Below, piece by piece: positions 1-11,814 of a stretch of 64,000 bases of DNA. Position 1 is the stretch's first letter; each line of letters opens with the position of its first letter. This stretch comes from Podarcis raffonei (Eukaryota > Chordata > Lepidosauria > Squamata > Lacertidae): contig NC_070617.1 in the NCBI RefSeq assembly GCF_027172205.1, positions 1,495,501 to 1,559,500 of the forward strand. The letters are read 5' to 3'. A program made the translations under genes and the position numbers. The notes beneath the pieces are model-generated. The model saw only the letters and a list, made by a program, of their open reading frames with translations. It was not told the origin of the DNA and made no database searches.

Positions 1-84
1 TACCCCTAAACATTTATTTTTTTAGGGGGAAAAACCACTGTCTGCAATACTGAACTACTTTTATTAATCCCCACCCCTTTCAAG

Positions 85-970
85 ATGTGAATGATTGCTT
101 CCACTGCCAAGAAAATCAGTATCCTAACAAAGAGAAAACCCAATGCCTTCCCAAAAGAGAAAACTTCCTGTCTTATGGAGAAGCTTTTGGCATCGGCTTG
201 GCTCTTTTGGCTCTGGCTCTTTCTGCAACCACAGCCTTGGTGCTTGGAATCATCATCAAAAACCGGAACACTCCCATTGTCAAAGCCAACAACCGGAATC
301 TCACCTACACGCTGCTCGTCTCCCTCCTGCTCTGCTTCCTCTGCTCCTTGCTGTTCATTGGCCAGCCTCAGACATGGACCTGCACGCTAAGACAAACTGC
401 TTTCGGGATCATCTTCTCAGTAGCCGTTTCTTCGGTCTTGGCCAAAACCCTCACTGTGGTTCTGGCTTTCGTGGCCACCAAGCCAGGATCCAAGATGAGG
501 AAATGGGTGGGGAAAAGATTTTCCATCTCTAGCATTCTTGGCTGCTCCTTTATCCAAGCAAGTATTTGTATAGTCTGGCTATGTAGCAACCCTCCTTTCC
601 CAGATCGGGACATGCACTCTCTGCCCGAAGAAATCATCGTGGAATGCAATGAAGGCTCGGCCAACATGTTCTTGGTTACACGGGACTGCTGGCTCTTGTC
701 AGCTTCATTGTGGCTTTCTTTGCTCGGAAGCTGCCGGACGTTTTCAACGAAGCCAAATTCATCACTTTCAGCATGTTGGTGTTTTGCAGTGTTTGGGTGT
801 CTTTTGTTCCAACCTATCTAAGCACCAAAGGGAAAAACCTGGTGGCTGTGGAGATCTTCTCCATCTTGGCCTCCAGTGCTGGGATACTGAGCTGTATCTT
901 TTCCCCTAAATGTTATATAATTATTTTTAGACCTGAGCTGAACAATAAGGAGCAGCTAAAAAGAAAGTAA
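85..970 (+). pseudogene. V2R last exon (exon 6, 7TM), frame-shifted
   Basis: This is the terminal exon of a vomeronasal type-2 receptor, a class C GPCR. The acceptor (caag) precedes AT-GTG-AAT-GAT, where the split Asp codon of the V2R exon 5/6 junction is expected, followed by a [14 protein letters not shown]-like Cys-rich start. TM1 to TM5 read in one frame to about 660, and the [24 protein letters not shown] and [13 protein letters not shown] signatures read in another frame to the TAA at 970. The exon is 886 bp against 902 in the intact copies. The missing 16 bp or so lie around 665-690, where the [10 protein letters not shown] codons should be, so the two halves are out of frame. Earlier exons would lie left of the window. 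It runs opposite to all other V2Rs here. The family call is firm; pseudogene status is likely unless this is an assembly error. Confidence 0.9.
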
Positions 971-3108
971 AAATTTAACATTTGATTATATTTCCCTAGC
1001 AAAATCTAAAATGGTTTAGTAGGCTGGAATTTTCATCCCAAAATGTATACGCTTGTTTATTAAATGTTGACTAATGTTACAGTTTTGATACCGACCTGCC
1101 TGCTGCCTACCAAGGAAATAAATACATCCATCATGAACTGTTCAACACACACCTTTTCTTCAGGGCATACCAGGTCTTCCATCATAAACTGAGATCCAGT
1201 TATTCAGCCCTAACGCCTTGCCTCAGATGCCATTGCTAGGTCCTCAACAAGGACACTAAACAAGGCCAGAGATGAGTGCATGAAAGGCCATCAAATTACT
1301 GCTGGTACCATCTGGATCTCTCATTACTTGTTTTCCTGATACCAGGTGTGATTGAGGTTCTTACTCTGAGAATCTTTGAAACCAGAACTGAACAATAAGG
1401 AGCTGCTAAAAAGAAGGTAAAAAATTAACATTTGAATATATTTCCCTAGAAAAATCTAAAGTTGATTACTAGGCTGGATCACGTTATGTTTTGGCATTAT
1501 CAAACAGCTACTTTTTGTTTTGAATGTTTTTCTGCTGAGGCCTTGCTTTTCTATTAGGCAGGCTTAGGGAATTGCCTCGGGTAGAGGAGCAGCCTAGTTA
1601 TCTCCTTCTGTACAAGCCCATTCTCCCTGTATCTGGACATAGTTTGGAATAGTCTCCCTGTTCCCAAAATCCACGAAGAAGTAGTGCACAGCACAGGTTG
1701 TCCATTCAATATTGCAGGGGGCACAGCTTGTAGGGGATTGGATTAGCAGAAAGAGCATTAATTTTTGTAAGTAAGTGATTCAAAATTAATTCTTTCATTT
1801 CTTTTTTTTAAAAGAGAAAGGCTTCTCACACAGGATATTCATCACTAAGAATTATTATTTTTATATTGATGTTTAATGTTTTGTCCTAGAGTGTGTGGGG
1901 GGGGGAGATGAATTGTAGCACTGACATTTTTATCCCAAGCATGTTCTGCTTCCTCATAGATTCGATATTGGGAGTCACTGTAGCTCAGCCTAAATCCCTC
2001 TTCTCTGTCATGCTGGTGCAGCTAGAATGGATCAGGGAGATCTGCTGAATTGTGAAGTTCTGAGACCTTAGAGAGCAATTCTTTCTAATAGTGTGAGCTG
2101 TTTCATAAGCAGACAGGTGGTCTTGCATATTAGTAGAACTCCCTTCATTAAAAGTTTCTATGCAGATGATGGATAGCCAGCTTTGGGGGGGGGGGTGAAA
2201 ACACCACAGTATCCACTGTCCCTCATTCCAAGGAAGGAAGCTGGAACCCCTGGAATCTCTCACTGCTCAGAGTTTGGGGTGGAATGCAGCAGAGGAGAGG
2301 GGTGTGTGTCTTGATGCAATTGAATGGTTGTGTGGTAGTCACAGCCAACAGAGGTTCAGGCGCTCCACCAGGGTAAAAAATAAAGGTTAATCCATCTGTG
2401 ACTTGTTGCAATAAAGGGAGATGCAAACTTGCATGCCTTAACAGAACTTCAACCAAGTGCATAAAAGAGCGGTTTGATTCATATCACATGATCAAATGGA
2501 AGAGTTTTCTTTCTTTTTTTGTAATTTTCTAATTCTCAACATTAAAAAGATCTGCCTAGTGTACATGTATATAAACTAAACTAATGGATGATTTGTATAG
2601 ATTCAGAAAATGGTCTGTGTAACACTGAGAATGAAACTTAGTTTATGTACATAACACCTGAAAATAAAATGACATCAATATCACACGAAAAGGGAAATAA
2701 GTCTCTTAAGAGAGAGAAAAAACAGGGAAACTAAAAAGCAGTTTAAAGTTCCTAAATTTACATAAAGCCTTCATAACTTGATATGTGGATGATATTGTAC
2801 GGCAGCAAAACTAAATGAAATCCTCTGAAATGCGAAACTGGTGGTGCAAAATTAGTACATACCTTATATTTTGGTTATGTCCAAATATTAAGATATACGG
2901 GCATCTAAACTTGCTAGAATTAAATAATACAGCAGTCTACAATCTTTCTAGGAATTCATTGATACAATATTTCCCTACCCTAATCATAGCTGACTTAATG
3001 GAAACTTCACCCATTCACTAACAGCAGCTCAAATAGCATTTTCTGATCTGAAAATGATAATTATAAACATTGGAATGCAATGAGATTGTGTTGGGCTTGG
3101 TATGCTGA
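971..3108. other. Spacer between convergent V2R copies, with a copied 3' end
   Basis: No gene is seen. Positions 1380-1478 repeat the end of the plus-strand V2R (about 929-1028): the codons for [11 protein letters not shown], the stop and about 55 bp of 3' UTR, with a few differences. The rest is AT-rich with short homopolymers (G runs near 1899 and 2186). The open frames here, such as 1985-2462 minus, show no recognisable domain. Confidence 0.6.
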
Positions 3109-6100
3109 TTATTTGTTTCTTCTAATCAGCTGCCCCCTGGTGTTCAGCTGAGGCCTCAGTAAAATAATATAGCATTTGGGGGAAAAGATGCACCCCAGTA
3201 ATCCAAAGCTGGAGGCCAAGATGGAGAAGACCTCCACAACCACCATGAATTTTCCTTTTGTGCTCATGTATGTTGGTACAAAGGACAACCAAACACTACA
3301 AAAGACCAACATGCTAAAGGTGATAAACTTGGCTTCATTAAAGCTGTCCGGCAACCTCCTAGCTAGAAAAGCCACAACAAAGCTGACAATGGCCAGGAAG
3401 CCCATGTAGCCTAGGATACCATAAAACATGAGGTCTGACCCCTCATTGCAGAACAGTACAATTTCTTTGAGCATTGCGTGTGTGTCCAGATCTGGGAATG
3501 GGGGAGAAGTTGCCAGCCACACTGTACATATGGTGGCTTGAATAAGAGAGCAGGAAAGAACAAGAGAATTGGACAATGGTTTCCCCACCCATCTTCTCAT
3601 TTTGGAGCCTGGCTTGGTGGCCATGAAAGCCAGAACCACAATGGTGGTTTTGGCCAATATGCAAGAAACTGCCACTGAGAAGATCATGCCAAAGGCAGTT
3701 TGCCGAAGGAGGCATGTGAGCTCTACAGGCTGGCCAATGAAGAGCAAAACACAAAGGAAACAGAGCAGGAGGGAGATGAGGAGAGTGTAGGTGAGGTTCT
3801 GGTTGTTGGCTTTGACAATGGGAGTGTCGTTGTTCTTCACAAAGATTCCAAGCACCAAAGCAGTGAGGAAACAAAAAGAGAGAGCCAAGATAGCCAAACT
3901 TATCCCCAGAGCTTCTCCATAAGACAAGAAGGTTTTTTGTTTTGGAAGGCATCCATCCTGGTCCTTGTTTGGATACTGGTCTGCAGGGCATTCAAAACAT
4001 TCATCCATGTCTGAAAAGGAAAAGACAGATATTTGTACATGGAAGCCCCATCTCTTGTGCTTGACAGATATCATGCACAAGTATTGAAAGGTCTTGAATT
4101 ATGACTCCTAGGTCCGTTCGATAGGACAAGTCCTTATGTTCAGAAGAAGTCATTTTCAGCTATGATCCCCAAGCAATGTGCATCTTAAGGTCAATGGGAA
4201 GAAGTTTCCCTCAGGTACAGCACTGAAGATCGGTCTCCAGAGCCCACCACCTGGCTGTCTGATTTCCAGCTGTGGACAGTGGTACCCTAACAACTCTAGT
4301 CCTTGCCACTGTAAACTCAAAACTGGCTGATTGCAATTCTTTCTGTGTGGCAGTTCTTTGGCCTGGTTTGGAAGCCCCAGCTGGTGTCAAATGTAGTAGT
4401 TAAAGGTTTAATGGGACACCATTAAATTATTGGTAATGGTTGGCAATGTACTACCAAGCTAGGTTCAAGGACCTTTTAATATTTGACAAAGTCCTCAACC
4501 CCGGCTTTATCCACTCATTTAGTAGCCAGTTGGTCACAGTGGGTCTCCAAATCTTCCAGAGGTCCCCTTCCCCCTCCCACAATGAGAGTCAGTAACCTCC
4601 AGAGACACAAAATAAGCATTTTTCACAGCCCACACAGCCACATAGTAGGATTACGTTCACTAATAAGCGTTTCATTGGCTTCAGAGCAAGACTTGAACTA
4701 ATTGTGTTCCATTCTTCTTCCAGCTTGTTTCATAGTCTGCAGCTCCTCAGAATACCAAGGGGGTCCTCAGGCGCCACACTTGTAACCCAAGAACAGTTTT
4801 CCATGGTAATAAATCAGACCACATCTGATACTACAGCATTCACATCAGGGAAATTGAATTCTGATCATCCCTTGAATGGTTTGCAGTAAATTCCTTACCC
4901 TTTTGGTCTGAGATCTTCCCTTCTGGACACGGGAGGCAATCATAGCAGCAAGAAGCCTTCCCTTCTTTCTTGGTTCTATGATAACCTAAATGGCATTTCT
5001 CATTACACAGGGAAACCGGTAGTGTCTGTGCATAAACAAAATGAGATAATAGTATCAGAGATAGAATATGAAATCTATAGTTAAGCATTAGGACAGTGAT
5101 AAAGGAAAATGCTATTATTCCTTTTCAGAGAGCACTTTCTAGGCATCTGCAGCCAGAGTTAGTTGTACTACCAGGAACTCAATTTATCCAGTAGAATAAC
5201 TTTATCTTAATCCCCTTGTTAAATATGCCAAAGCTTTCAAAGCTGAGTCTATGGCTTTATCACTTTGGAATGCATTCAAGAATTGTTTGACATAATTTCA
5301 TTCATCCCCCCCCCCAATGGGAAGGCAGTTTAGAACACAGTCAGCTGTTGCTTGTTATGATTCCCAGCCATGATTCCCAGTCTTTGATACAATCTTCTTC
5401 CTTTTTACAGGTTAAACAATTAACTTTGTTTTGACTGTTGCAACTGGGGTTCTTGAATTATTTTCATAACATTGGAAGCCCTCAACTTATAAGGTTTCTA
5501 AATATTACTATTGTTTAGAATATTAGTGAAATAGTACAGAGTCAATCATTATTTGGCTTTATGGACCTTCATATATGCGTTTCAACATATGACTTCATGC
5601 TCCCGGATGTTTTCAGATCTATGTTAATATCTGTGTGCTCCCCATCACAGTTGCAATCACTGCTTTGGTAAGTAATTTCGGTTTGTGAAATGACCTCCAA
5701 TAAGTGCAATCACAATGGATCTCCCAGTCAAGTCTACATTGGCCCCATTAGGCAGGATTTTTACCATTGAGAAAATGACTACAGTGGTGCCCCGCAAGAC
5801 GAATGCCTCGCAAGACGGAAAACCCGCTAGACGAAAGGGTTTTCCGTTTTGGAGGTGCTTCGCAAAACGAATTTCCTATGGACTTGCTTCGCAAGACGAA
5901 AATGTCTTGCGAGTTCCTGCAGGGTTTTTTTCCTCCTCCTCCTTTTCCCCAAGCCGCTAAGCCGCTTATCAGCTGATCCGCTAAGCCGCTAAGGCGCTTA
6001 ACAGCTGATCCGCTAAGCCGCTTATCAGCTGATCCGCTAAACCGCTTAACAGCTGATCCGCTAAGCCCGCTAAGCCGCTTAACAGCTGATCTGCTAAGCC

Positions 6101-9100
6101 ACTAAGCCGCTTAACAGCTGATCGCTAAGCCGCTTATCATCTGATCCGCTAAGCCCGCTAAGCCGCTAATAGCGCTAATCCGCTAAGCCGCTAATGGACT
6201 TGTTTCGCAAGACGAAAAAACCGCAAGACGAAGAGACTCGCGGAACGGATTCTTTTCGTCTTGCGAGGCACCACTGTAATATCCTTTGAAATTGGCCTTA
6301 CCTGGTTGAACCTACTGGGCCACACAACAGCATCATCATGCATTGTAAGCCCTTCATCTTCTGGAGCCCAAGGGTCCATCATTCCAACTTTGACTCTAAG
6401 AAAGGACTCATTTGGAAATGTGACCCAGTTGAAAATATCAAATCCCGCTACTAATGCTCCATTTTGGTCAAAGAATATCTCTTCACCGGCACTATTGTTG
6501 AATGAGATACTTCTCAGAAAGTGGTGGAGCTAAATTGGGAATGAGGAGAAATCATGGAGGTAAACAAAAGGATTCCATCTTACATAAGTGTGATTATCTT
6601 CCACCTTTGAGAGCTTTGGTCCATTTTATGTTTGAATACTAATCCTCTCCCTGAATCAGTTGTCTACTGACCAATAGTACACCAGTCTCACCAGAGTGTT
6701 AAAAGGGGTGTTGGAATTGTATGTGGAAATGCATGCAAACTGCACAATTCAAATCGTTGTAGCACTGACAACAAGCGAGGCCACTTTAGAGCAAACAAAG
6801 GCATGGAATGCACAACTATTTTCCATACAATTTCCCCCCCCTAAATCTTACTGGATGGTAGCGTTTCCTCTCAATATAAGCCCTAAGGAAGAATATAGCC
6901 CCTATACCTAAGTCCTAAACCTTTTTAAATAAAATAAAATAAAAATCTGCATTAGTTGGATCACATTACCTGCCATGGTTGTGGTTTCAGATGGTCCCAT
7001 GCTATTCCATTTGTGATTCTTCTATGGTTGAATTTGAAGCATGACATGGTATGCAAAGCATGTGCCACAGTATATAGAGCATTGTGGACACTGTAGCTTT
7101 GGGCAGTCATTCTCATTTCAAAAACAGATCCAGGAAGGCTCTCAAGATTCTCCTCCCCAGTGCAGAATTTGCCATCTATCTTGTCTAAGGTAGGATGAGA
7201 AAAATAACAATCAAATGCCTCTTTCCAGAAAGCTCTGAGGAAGCCATCTTCTTTTAACAAAATGGGGTTTCTCATCTCAATAAATTTCTGGAATCCTGGA
7301 AGATCCTTTGAGTGAACTGCAAAGGATAGAGCCCCATGGAGGAATGTGATGTCCCAACCTCTTTGAAAGGGAAATGATGTGAAATCCATCTGGGCTATCA
7401 TAATCCAGACTTTTTCCTTGCCTTGCATTGATATATCATCTGTTTCTGCGAGGTTGGGCATCATTCTCATTACCATAATGGTATCAATTTCACCGTGAAC
7501 GAGAACAACACTGGCAGTGCTTCTCATGACAATTCTGATTATTTTAGAACCACCATCTACCATTTTATGGAGCTCATCAGAATAGGTTGCTTGGGGGAAT
7601 CTTTCTACAAAATCAAAGCAGATACCTCTCTGGGAAAACATGGGAAGAACATTTTGTACAAATCTCTCTCCAGTGTCATCATGCCTTGAAAGAACCCCAA
7701 TCCACATCCAGCTGAAATGCAGTAGAAGACAAAGTATCCCATTGTATTGCTGAAGCCCATCTGGGAACACCCAGTGGAAGAAAAGTGTTTGCACATAGCC
7801 ATTCAGAATGGGAGAAGAGCCATACATGAGCTGAAAGTAAAGGAAGCAAAGGGTCAGCTGAAGGAAAGGGAAAGGAAAAGTGATACCCAATTGTCCTATC
7901 AAGCACCAGTTCAAGTGGAAACCAGTCAGATGGGTGGCAGGCAGATAAATAATAAATAGTTATGATAGAATAAGGTTACCAGACAGTTCCCGGATTTACA
8001 AATCAGTCCCTATACAAAATCAATTGAAGTTGAAAAGTGTCCCTGGATTCATTGAAAAAAATCTGGTAACCTTATATAGAATGTAGAGATGCAGTACAAT
8101 TTTGTTTGATCTGCTTTCTGAAGTGCACTGATTGAATTGCAGCTGCCAGTCAAAAGATGCACTACTTAGAATTTTGCAATGCACATGGAAATATTTCCCT
8201 TGTGCAAAAGATACCTTCAAAAGCCACACTTTAGGAAGGAGTGCACTGAAAAGCCTTGGAAAATGTGCAATTTAGAATGAAATGTTTTATTCTTTTCAAG
8301 AAGTACACACAAAAGGCATAGATTCCAAATGTAGGCATTATGTGTGGGGGGCTTCTTTAAATGAGCACAAAATGAGTCATAACAAACTAGAAACATTGAA
8401 AGGGGACAGATATTTTAAATGGGTGGAATTAGGTTGCTCAGTTGATGCACCATTTGAGAGATCTGTTAAGGATGCTCAACGGGGACCAACCAAACTGAGA
8501 TAAATGAAGGAGAAGGCATAGAAGTTGGGATATGGCTATTATATTTCAAATATTTCAGAAATCATGGTCAGATTGGATAACAGGTGGATTTGTGGAATTT
8601 AGTGGAGGGACTGGTTTTTTAAAAAAAGATTTTGGAAAGATTTTGGAATTTGATTGCACGGTTTATATTAAGTTTCAATTTTGTGTCCAATTAGAAATTC
8701 TTCCTCCTATGTTGTCTACATAGGTGAGCAAGAAGAATAAATTGTCATTTCAGGAATTATAGAACTAGGTTAAAAAATATCACCTACTGCAGATACACAT
8801 GCTCACAAACACACAAACATATATATCCCCTATTGCCTACACACACACACACACACAGGCTGAAATGCTTTGGCCAACACCAAAAAGATACTATTCTATT
8901 GCGGTTATGATTATTTTGTTCTTACTTGGGCCATCTTGTACATGGACAGGATTGTAGCCATGTGAATATATAAATCAGAGTTTGGTCCACCAATGACTGC
9001 TATTGAAGTGCTTCCAGCATCACATTTATAGTTAGGGATGAGTGTTCCTTGTCCAGAGAGCAGTTCCATGGAGGCTTGGTAAGTCCACCTTGCACTGAAA

Positions 9101-10485
9101 TGGCTGTTATAGATGTGGAAGCCAAGAGTGACATTGGGTAAGAGTTGGGGGTTTTCATTTATCTCCTTTACTGCAAGTGCCAAGGCCAGGATATGCTGGT
9201 AGAGTTGTGTCAATGGCCTGGAATGAGAGCTGTGTATCACATAACAGTGCATCTTTGCAAAGAATATATTGTATCCCTCACAGCCCAGGGAACCGCCTGG
9301 ATATATTGACAAACAAACCTGGACATTTGGCTTCCCTGAACAGTACTTTTGGTGCTGCTAACTAACCCAATCTATGCATAGATGAATGCACAGCACTCCC
9401 TCCTGCCCCAAACTGGTTCAGGTAAAACTCAGAAAGGGAAGTGTGCTTTAATTTTGTACATATAAAACAACAACAAATGACTGAATTATCCAATGAATGA
9501 CTCTGGATATGAATATATAGCATGCATGAGAAAGACTTCATAAAATCAAATTATATTACACACACGCACACAATTTTATTTTCCTAACTGCAGTCACCAA
9601 AATGACAGCCATTTGAAACAGAGAAAGCAAATCTTCTACTGAGATGCTGCAGTGATATTTGAAAGTTTTATAGCTATTTCACACAACAGAATATGACTTA
9701 GGGCCCAATTTTAAGCAGGAATGTGTTTCTTTGTTCACAGAATGTAAGCAACTCTGCTGCTACTGCTACTATTATTAATGTTGCTGCCAATATCTGGCTA
9801 TCCAATCATACAGGCATTGACCAAAGTTCTCTTTAGAAAAATCATTTCCAAGTCTGAGTGATTAATGATTCCTGACATATCTGATAAAAACCAAAGCTGA
9901 ACTCTAGAAACCCAGAGACTTCCATTTAAAATAACCAGAATGCCTTAACAGAGTAAATGTAATTTCTGCTATGTATATTGCCATGTGATAAAGTTGTAAT
10001 GGCTAATTTCTAGGTCTGGTACATATTTATAGGCAAAAATTCCAAAGCAAAGGTTGACACAGCTTGAAGAAAGCATTTTGAGATATCATATCTTCTCTAA
10101 CCCCTAACCAAGTACTAAAAAGGAGAAGATTAGTGGAAATCATCACCACAGTTCATTATCACCATGCAGTAAATGCATAAATATACTCATAACACATAGA
10201 ATCATAGACTCTTAGAGCTGGAAGGGACCCAAGAGTCATCTAGTCCACCCCCCAATGCAATTCCTTACAAAGTATGATCGAAAAGTTCAGGAGAGGGAGG
10301 GTTCTTGAAGGTCAATATACTCGAAGCTATATAGATTTGCGACATAATGCCAGCAATGATGACGTCTCCAGACTGATAATATTGGTGAAGAATTGGAAGT
10401 GGGTCCCTGATAGGACATTGGGGAATAGGAGGCTTGCACACATAGGAGGCAGTGACACTGTTATTAATACTGGATATAGCACCAT
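3109..10485 (-). CDS. Vomeronasal type-2 receptor gene A (exons 2-6 intact, exon 1 frame-broken)
   Basis: A six-exon V2R on the minus strand. The exons are: 1, 10269-10485; 2, 8926-9217; 3, 6970-7830; 4, 6302-6529; 5, 4899-5025; 6, 3109-4010. All five introns have GT/AG ends and phases fit from exon 2 on. Exons 2-4 give the extracellular ligand-binding (ANF-receptor) domain, exon 5 the [10 protein letters not shown]...[17 protein letters not shown] cysteine-rich linker, and exon 6 the 7TM domain ending [13 protein letters not shown] and RRNK. In exon 1 the ATG at 10485 starts a signal-like [14 protein letters not shown], but the mature frame ([21 protein letters not shown]) is one base out of step. 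The only ATG in the mature frame (10525) gives no hydrophobic leader. The protein may therefore fail to enter the ER, so this is probably a pseudogene or a gene using another first exon. It is expected in vomeronasal sensory neurons (family knowledge). Confidence 0.85.
5782..6276. mobile_element. Tigger/pogo-like non-autonomous DNA transposon in intron 4 of gene A
   Basis: The ends are inverted copies of CAGTGGTGCCCCGCAAGACG (left) and its complement (right, one mismatch), flanked by TA on both sides (5780-5781 and 6277-6278). TA targets and a CAG...CCTCG...ACGA end are typical of Tigger/pogo elements. No transposase frame is present. The middle (about 5951-6195) is an imperfect GC-rich tandem repeat built on AGCTGATCCGCTAAGCCGCT. 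The right end stops 25 bp before the exon 4 donor of gene A. Confidence 0.75.
5951..6195. repeat. Minisatellite inside the Tigger-like element
   Basis: Alternating units of roughly 24-33 bp made of CGCTAAGCCGCTTA(A/T)CAGCTGATC, with about seven CTGATC steps and small indels. It contains many CAGCTG E-box-like palindromes. It is probably an expansion within the transposon rather than a functional array. Confidence 0.7.
7973..8072. mobile_element. TA-flanked MITE, about 100 bp, intron 2 of gene A
   Basis: The ends AGGTTACCAGA and TCTGGTAACCT are inverted and flanked by TA. There is no coding capacity. It looks like a Tc1/mariner-type MITE; the exact family is not known to me. Confidence 0.55.
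10197..10262 (-). repeat. CR1-type 3' tail fragment beside exon 1 of gene A
   Basis: The plus strand reads AATCATAGACTCTTAGAGCTGG then AAGGGACC and CATCTAGTCCA. This is the antisense 3' end of a CR1 LINE or of a SINE that borrowed a CR1 tail. It stops about 5 bp from the exon 1 donor of gene A (GT at 10268-10267). Confidence 0.6.
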
Positions 10486-10606
10486 CTGGAATGTACGGTT
10501 TTACGAAACGATTAACCTCTTTGCACATTATCAACAGAGCATTCCTGGTTAGGAAATTCTCACTGGAACATCCATGCAAATTTGGTCTGCTCAGTGCAAA
10601 GAAATC

Positions 10607-10680
10607 AGTGATCAGTCTGAGAGTGCCTTGTGTCTAGCAGCCTTGAATGGCACAGGGGCTATTCATGGCATCTTCTAGCC
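10607..10680 (-). promoter_or_regulatory. Conserved V2R 5' block, gene A
   Basis: On the plus strand the block reads TCAGTGATCAGTCTGA, then TCTAGC, then TTGAATGGCACAGGGGCTATT. The same ordered words occur upstream of exon 1 of genes C, D and E and again at 11066-11135. It lies about 120 bp before the candidate ATG. Core promoter or first-exon leader is an inference. Confidence 0.45.
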
Positions 10681-10959
10681 TTGGTTCCCAGTTTGTATGT
10701 TGCTGCTGTATGATTCCCCTGGGATGGAGAGAAGAAGCAGAAGTGACTATGATTAACTTGATAATCAGAGGAGAGATAATTACCAGTTTTGAGTAGTAGG
10801 TTTTCTATCAGATCACATCAGAAAATCACATTTCCCTTATTGTAGTCAAAGCATCACCTAGAGGTGCAAAATTTCGAGCAAGGCATATCTATCCCTGTGA
10901 AGGCAAAAGGTATGGGCAATAACGTTAATGCAAAAGCATTCTAAAGACATGAAAGCTCT

Positions 10960-11055
10960 GATGGGTGAACAGGACACATTTGATGCTATGGATCTGTAGT
11001 AACTCTTCATGTGTCACTGGAATGGCAAGAAATGCCAGATCTTTGCAGTGTAAGG
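10960..11055 (-). pseudogene. Decayed V2R exon 1 relic upstream of gene A
   Basis: The minus strand carries TGCAAAGATCTGGCATTT and, about 40 bp later, AGCATCAAATGTG. In gene E's exon 1 the matching words are TGCAAGATAGTGGCATTT and AGCATCAAATGTG at nearly the same spacing (signal peptide to first mature Cys). The rest of exon 1 is not recognisable. With the promoter-like block at 11066-11135 it forms a second exon-1 module behind gene A. Confidence 0.5.
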
Positions 11056-11065
11056 AGTAATTGAT

Positions 11066-11135
11066 CAGACTGAGAGAACATCTGGTGTCAGCCCAAGCTT
11101 GAATATAACGGGATATTAACAGCTTCATTGAGTCT
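11066..11135 (-). promoter_or_regulatory. Second copy of the V2R 5' block
   Basis: The plus strand reads TTGATCAGACTGAGAGAACATC, then CTTGAATATAACGGGATATT. It has the same order and spacing as the blocks upstream of exon 1 of A, C, D and E, and sits just behind the exon 1 relic. Confidence 0.4.
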
Positions 11136-11814
11136 TTGTTCATCGTTGGCATGTGGCTACTTGAATTTTCCTGGGATTTGGAGAAGAATCAGTTATTTCT
11201 ATGAACTTGATGATAATAGTAGGAGAAATAATTTCCCTTAGTAACATTGCACACAAAAATATGTTTAGTACATCACTGACATTGCCCCCACACCCAAAAG
11301 AAGACTTGGAGATATAAGTGGAGTAAAATGTTTATTTGTTAAAATATAAAAAGTCAGAGGAACGGTGAATAAAACTCAAAACAATTTGCTCATCAAAGTA
11401 TGGGTGAAATCTTTACTAAATCTACTAGGGACGCATCCCTCCATCTCTCTGGGCTTCTCACACAACCTCAAGCTGTGGCTCACCAACTAAGGATGGGGAG
11501 GAAATGATTCCCTCCTTGGGACGTGAGACTCGGTTATGAATTGGCACTATTAGGAGGCGCCATTGAGCAGTGCACATGCAAGACCCCCATGGTTGATTTT
11601 GGGGGGAGCGATAACACAACTCCTTGCCAAAGGCGCAAGGGACCCCAGATACACACTATTACATGCACACATCTCAGCTAGGGAACCAAACTGATTCAGA
11701 CAGGAATGACACAGGAGCCAAACTTTGAACTTTTATCAAGCCTCCTGAGACTGTTTCCACTGAAATTGTTCTTCAAGGTTGCAGGGGTTTAGAGGATTGA
11801 GGTTGAATCCTGAC

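Noticed and set aside
3700-4014. Plus-strand frames opposite V2R exons (also 13513-13956, 22926-23153, 32167-32445, 49760-50110)
   Set aside because: They are shadows of the 7TM exons. The minus strand has the family motifs and splice sites.
5951-6195. CRISPR-like array of direct repeats
   Set aside because: There are no unique spacers, the units vary in length, the repeat sits inside an inverted-repeat transposon, and the genome is vertebrate.
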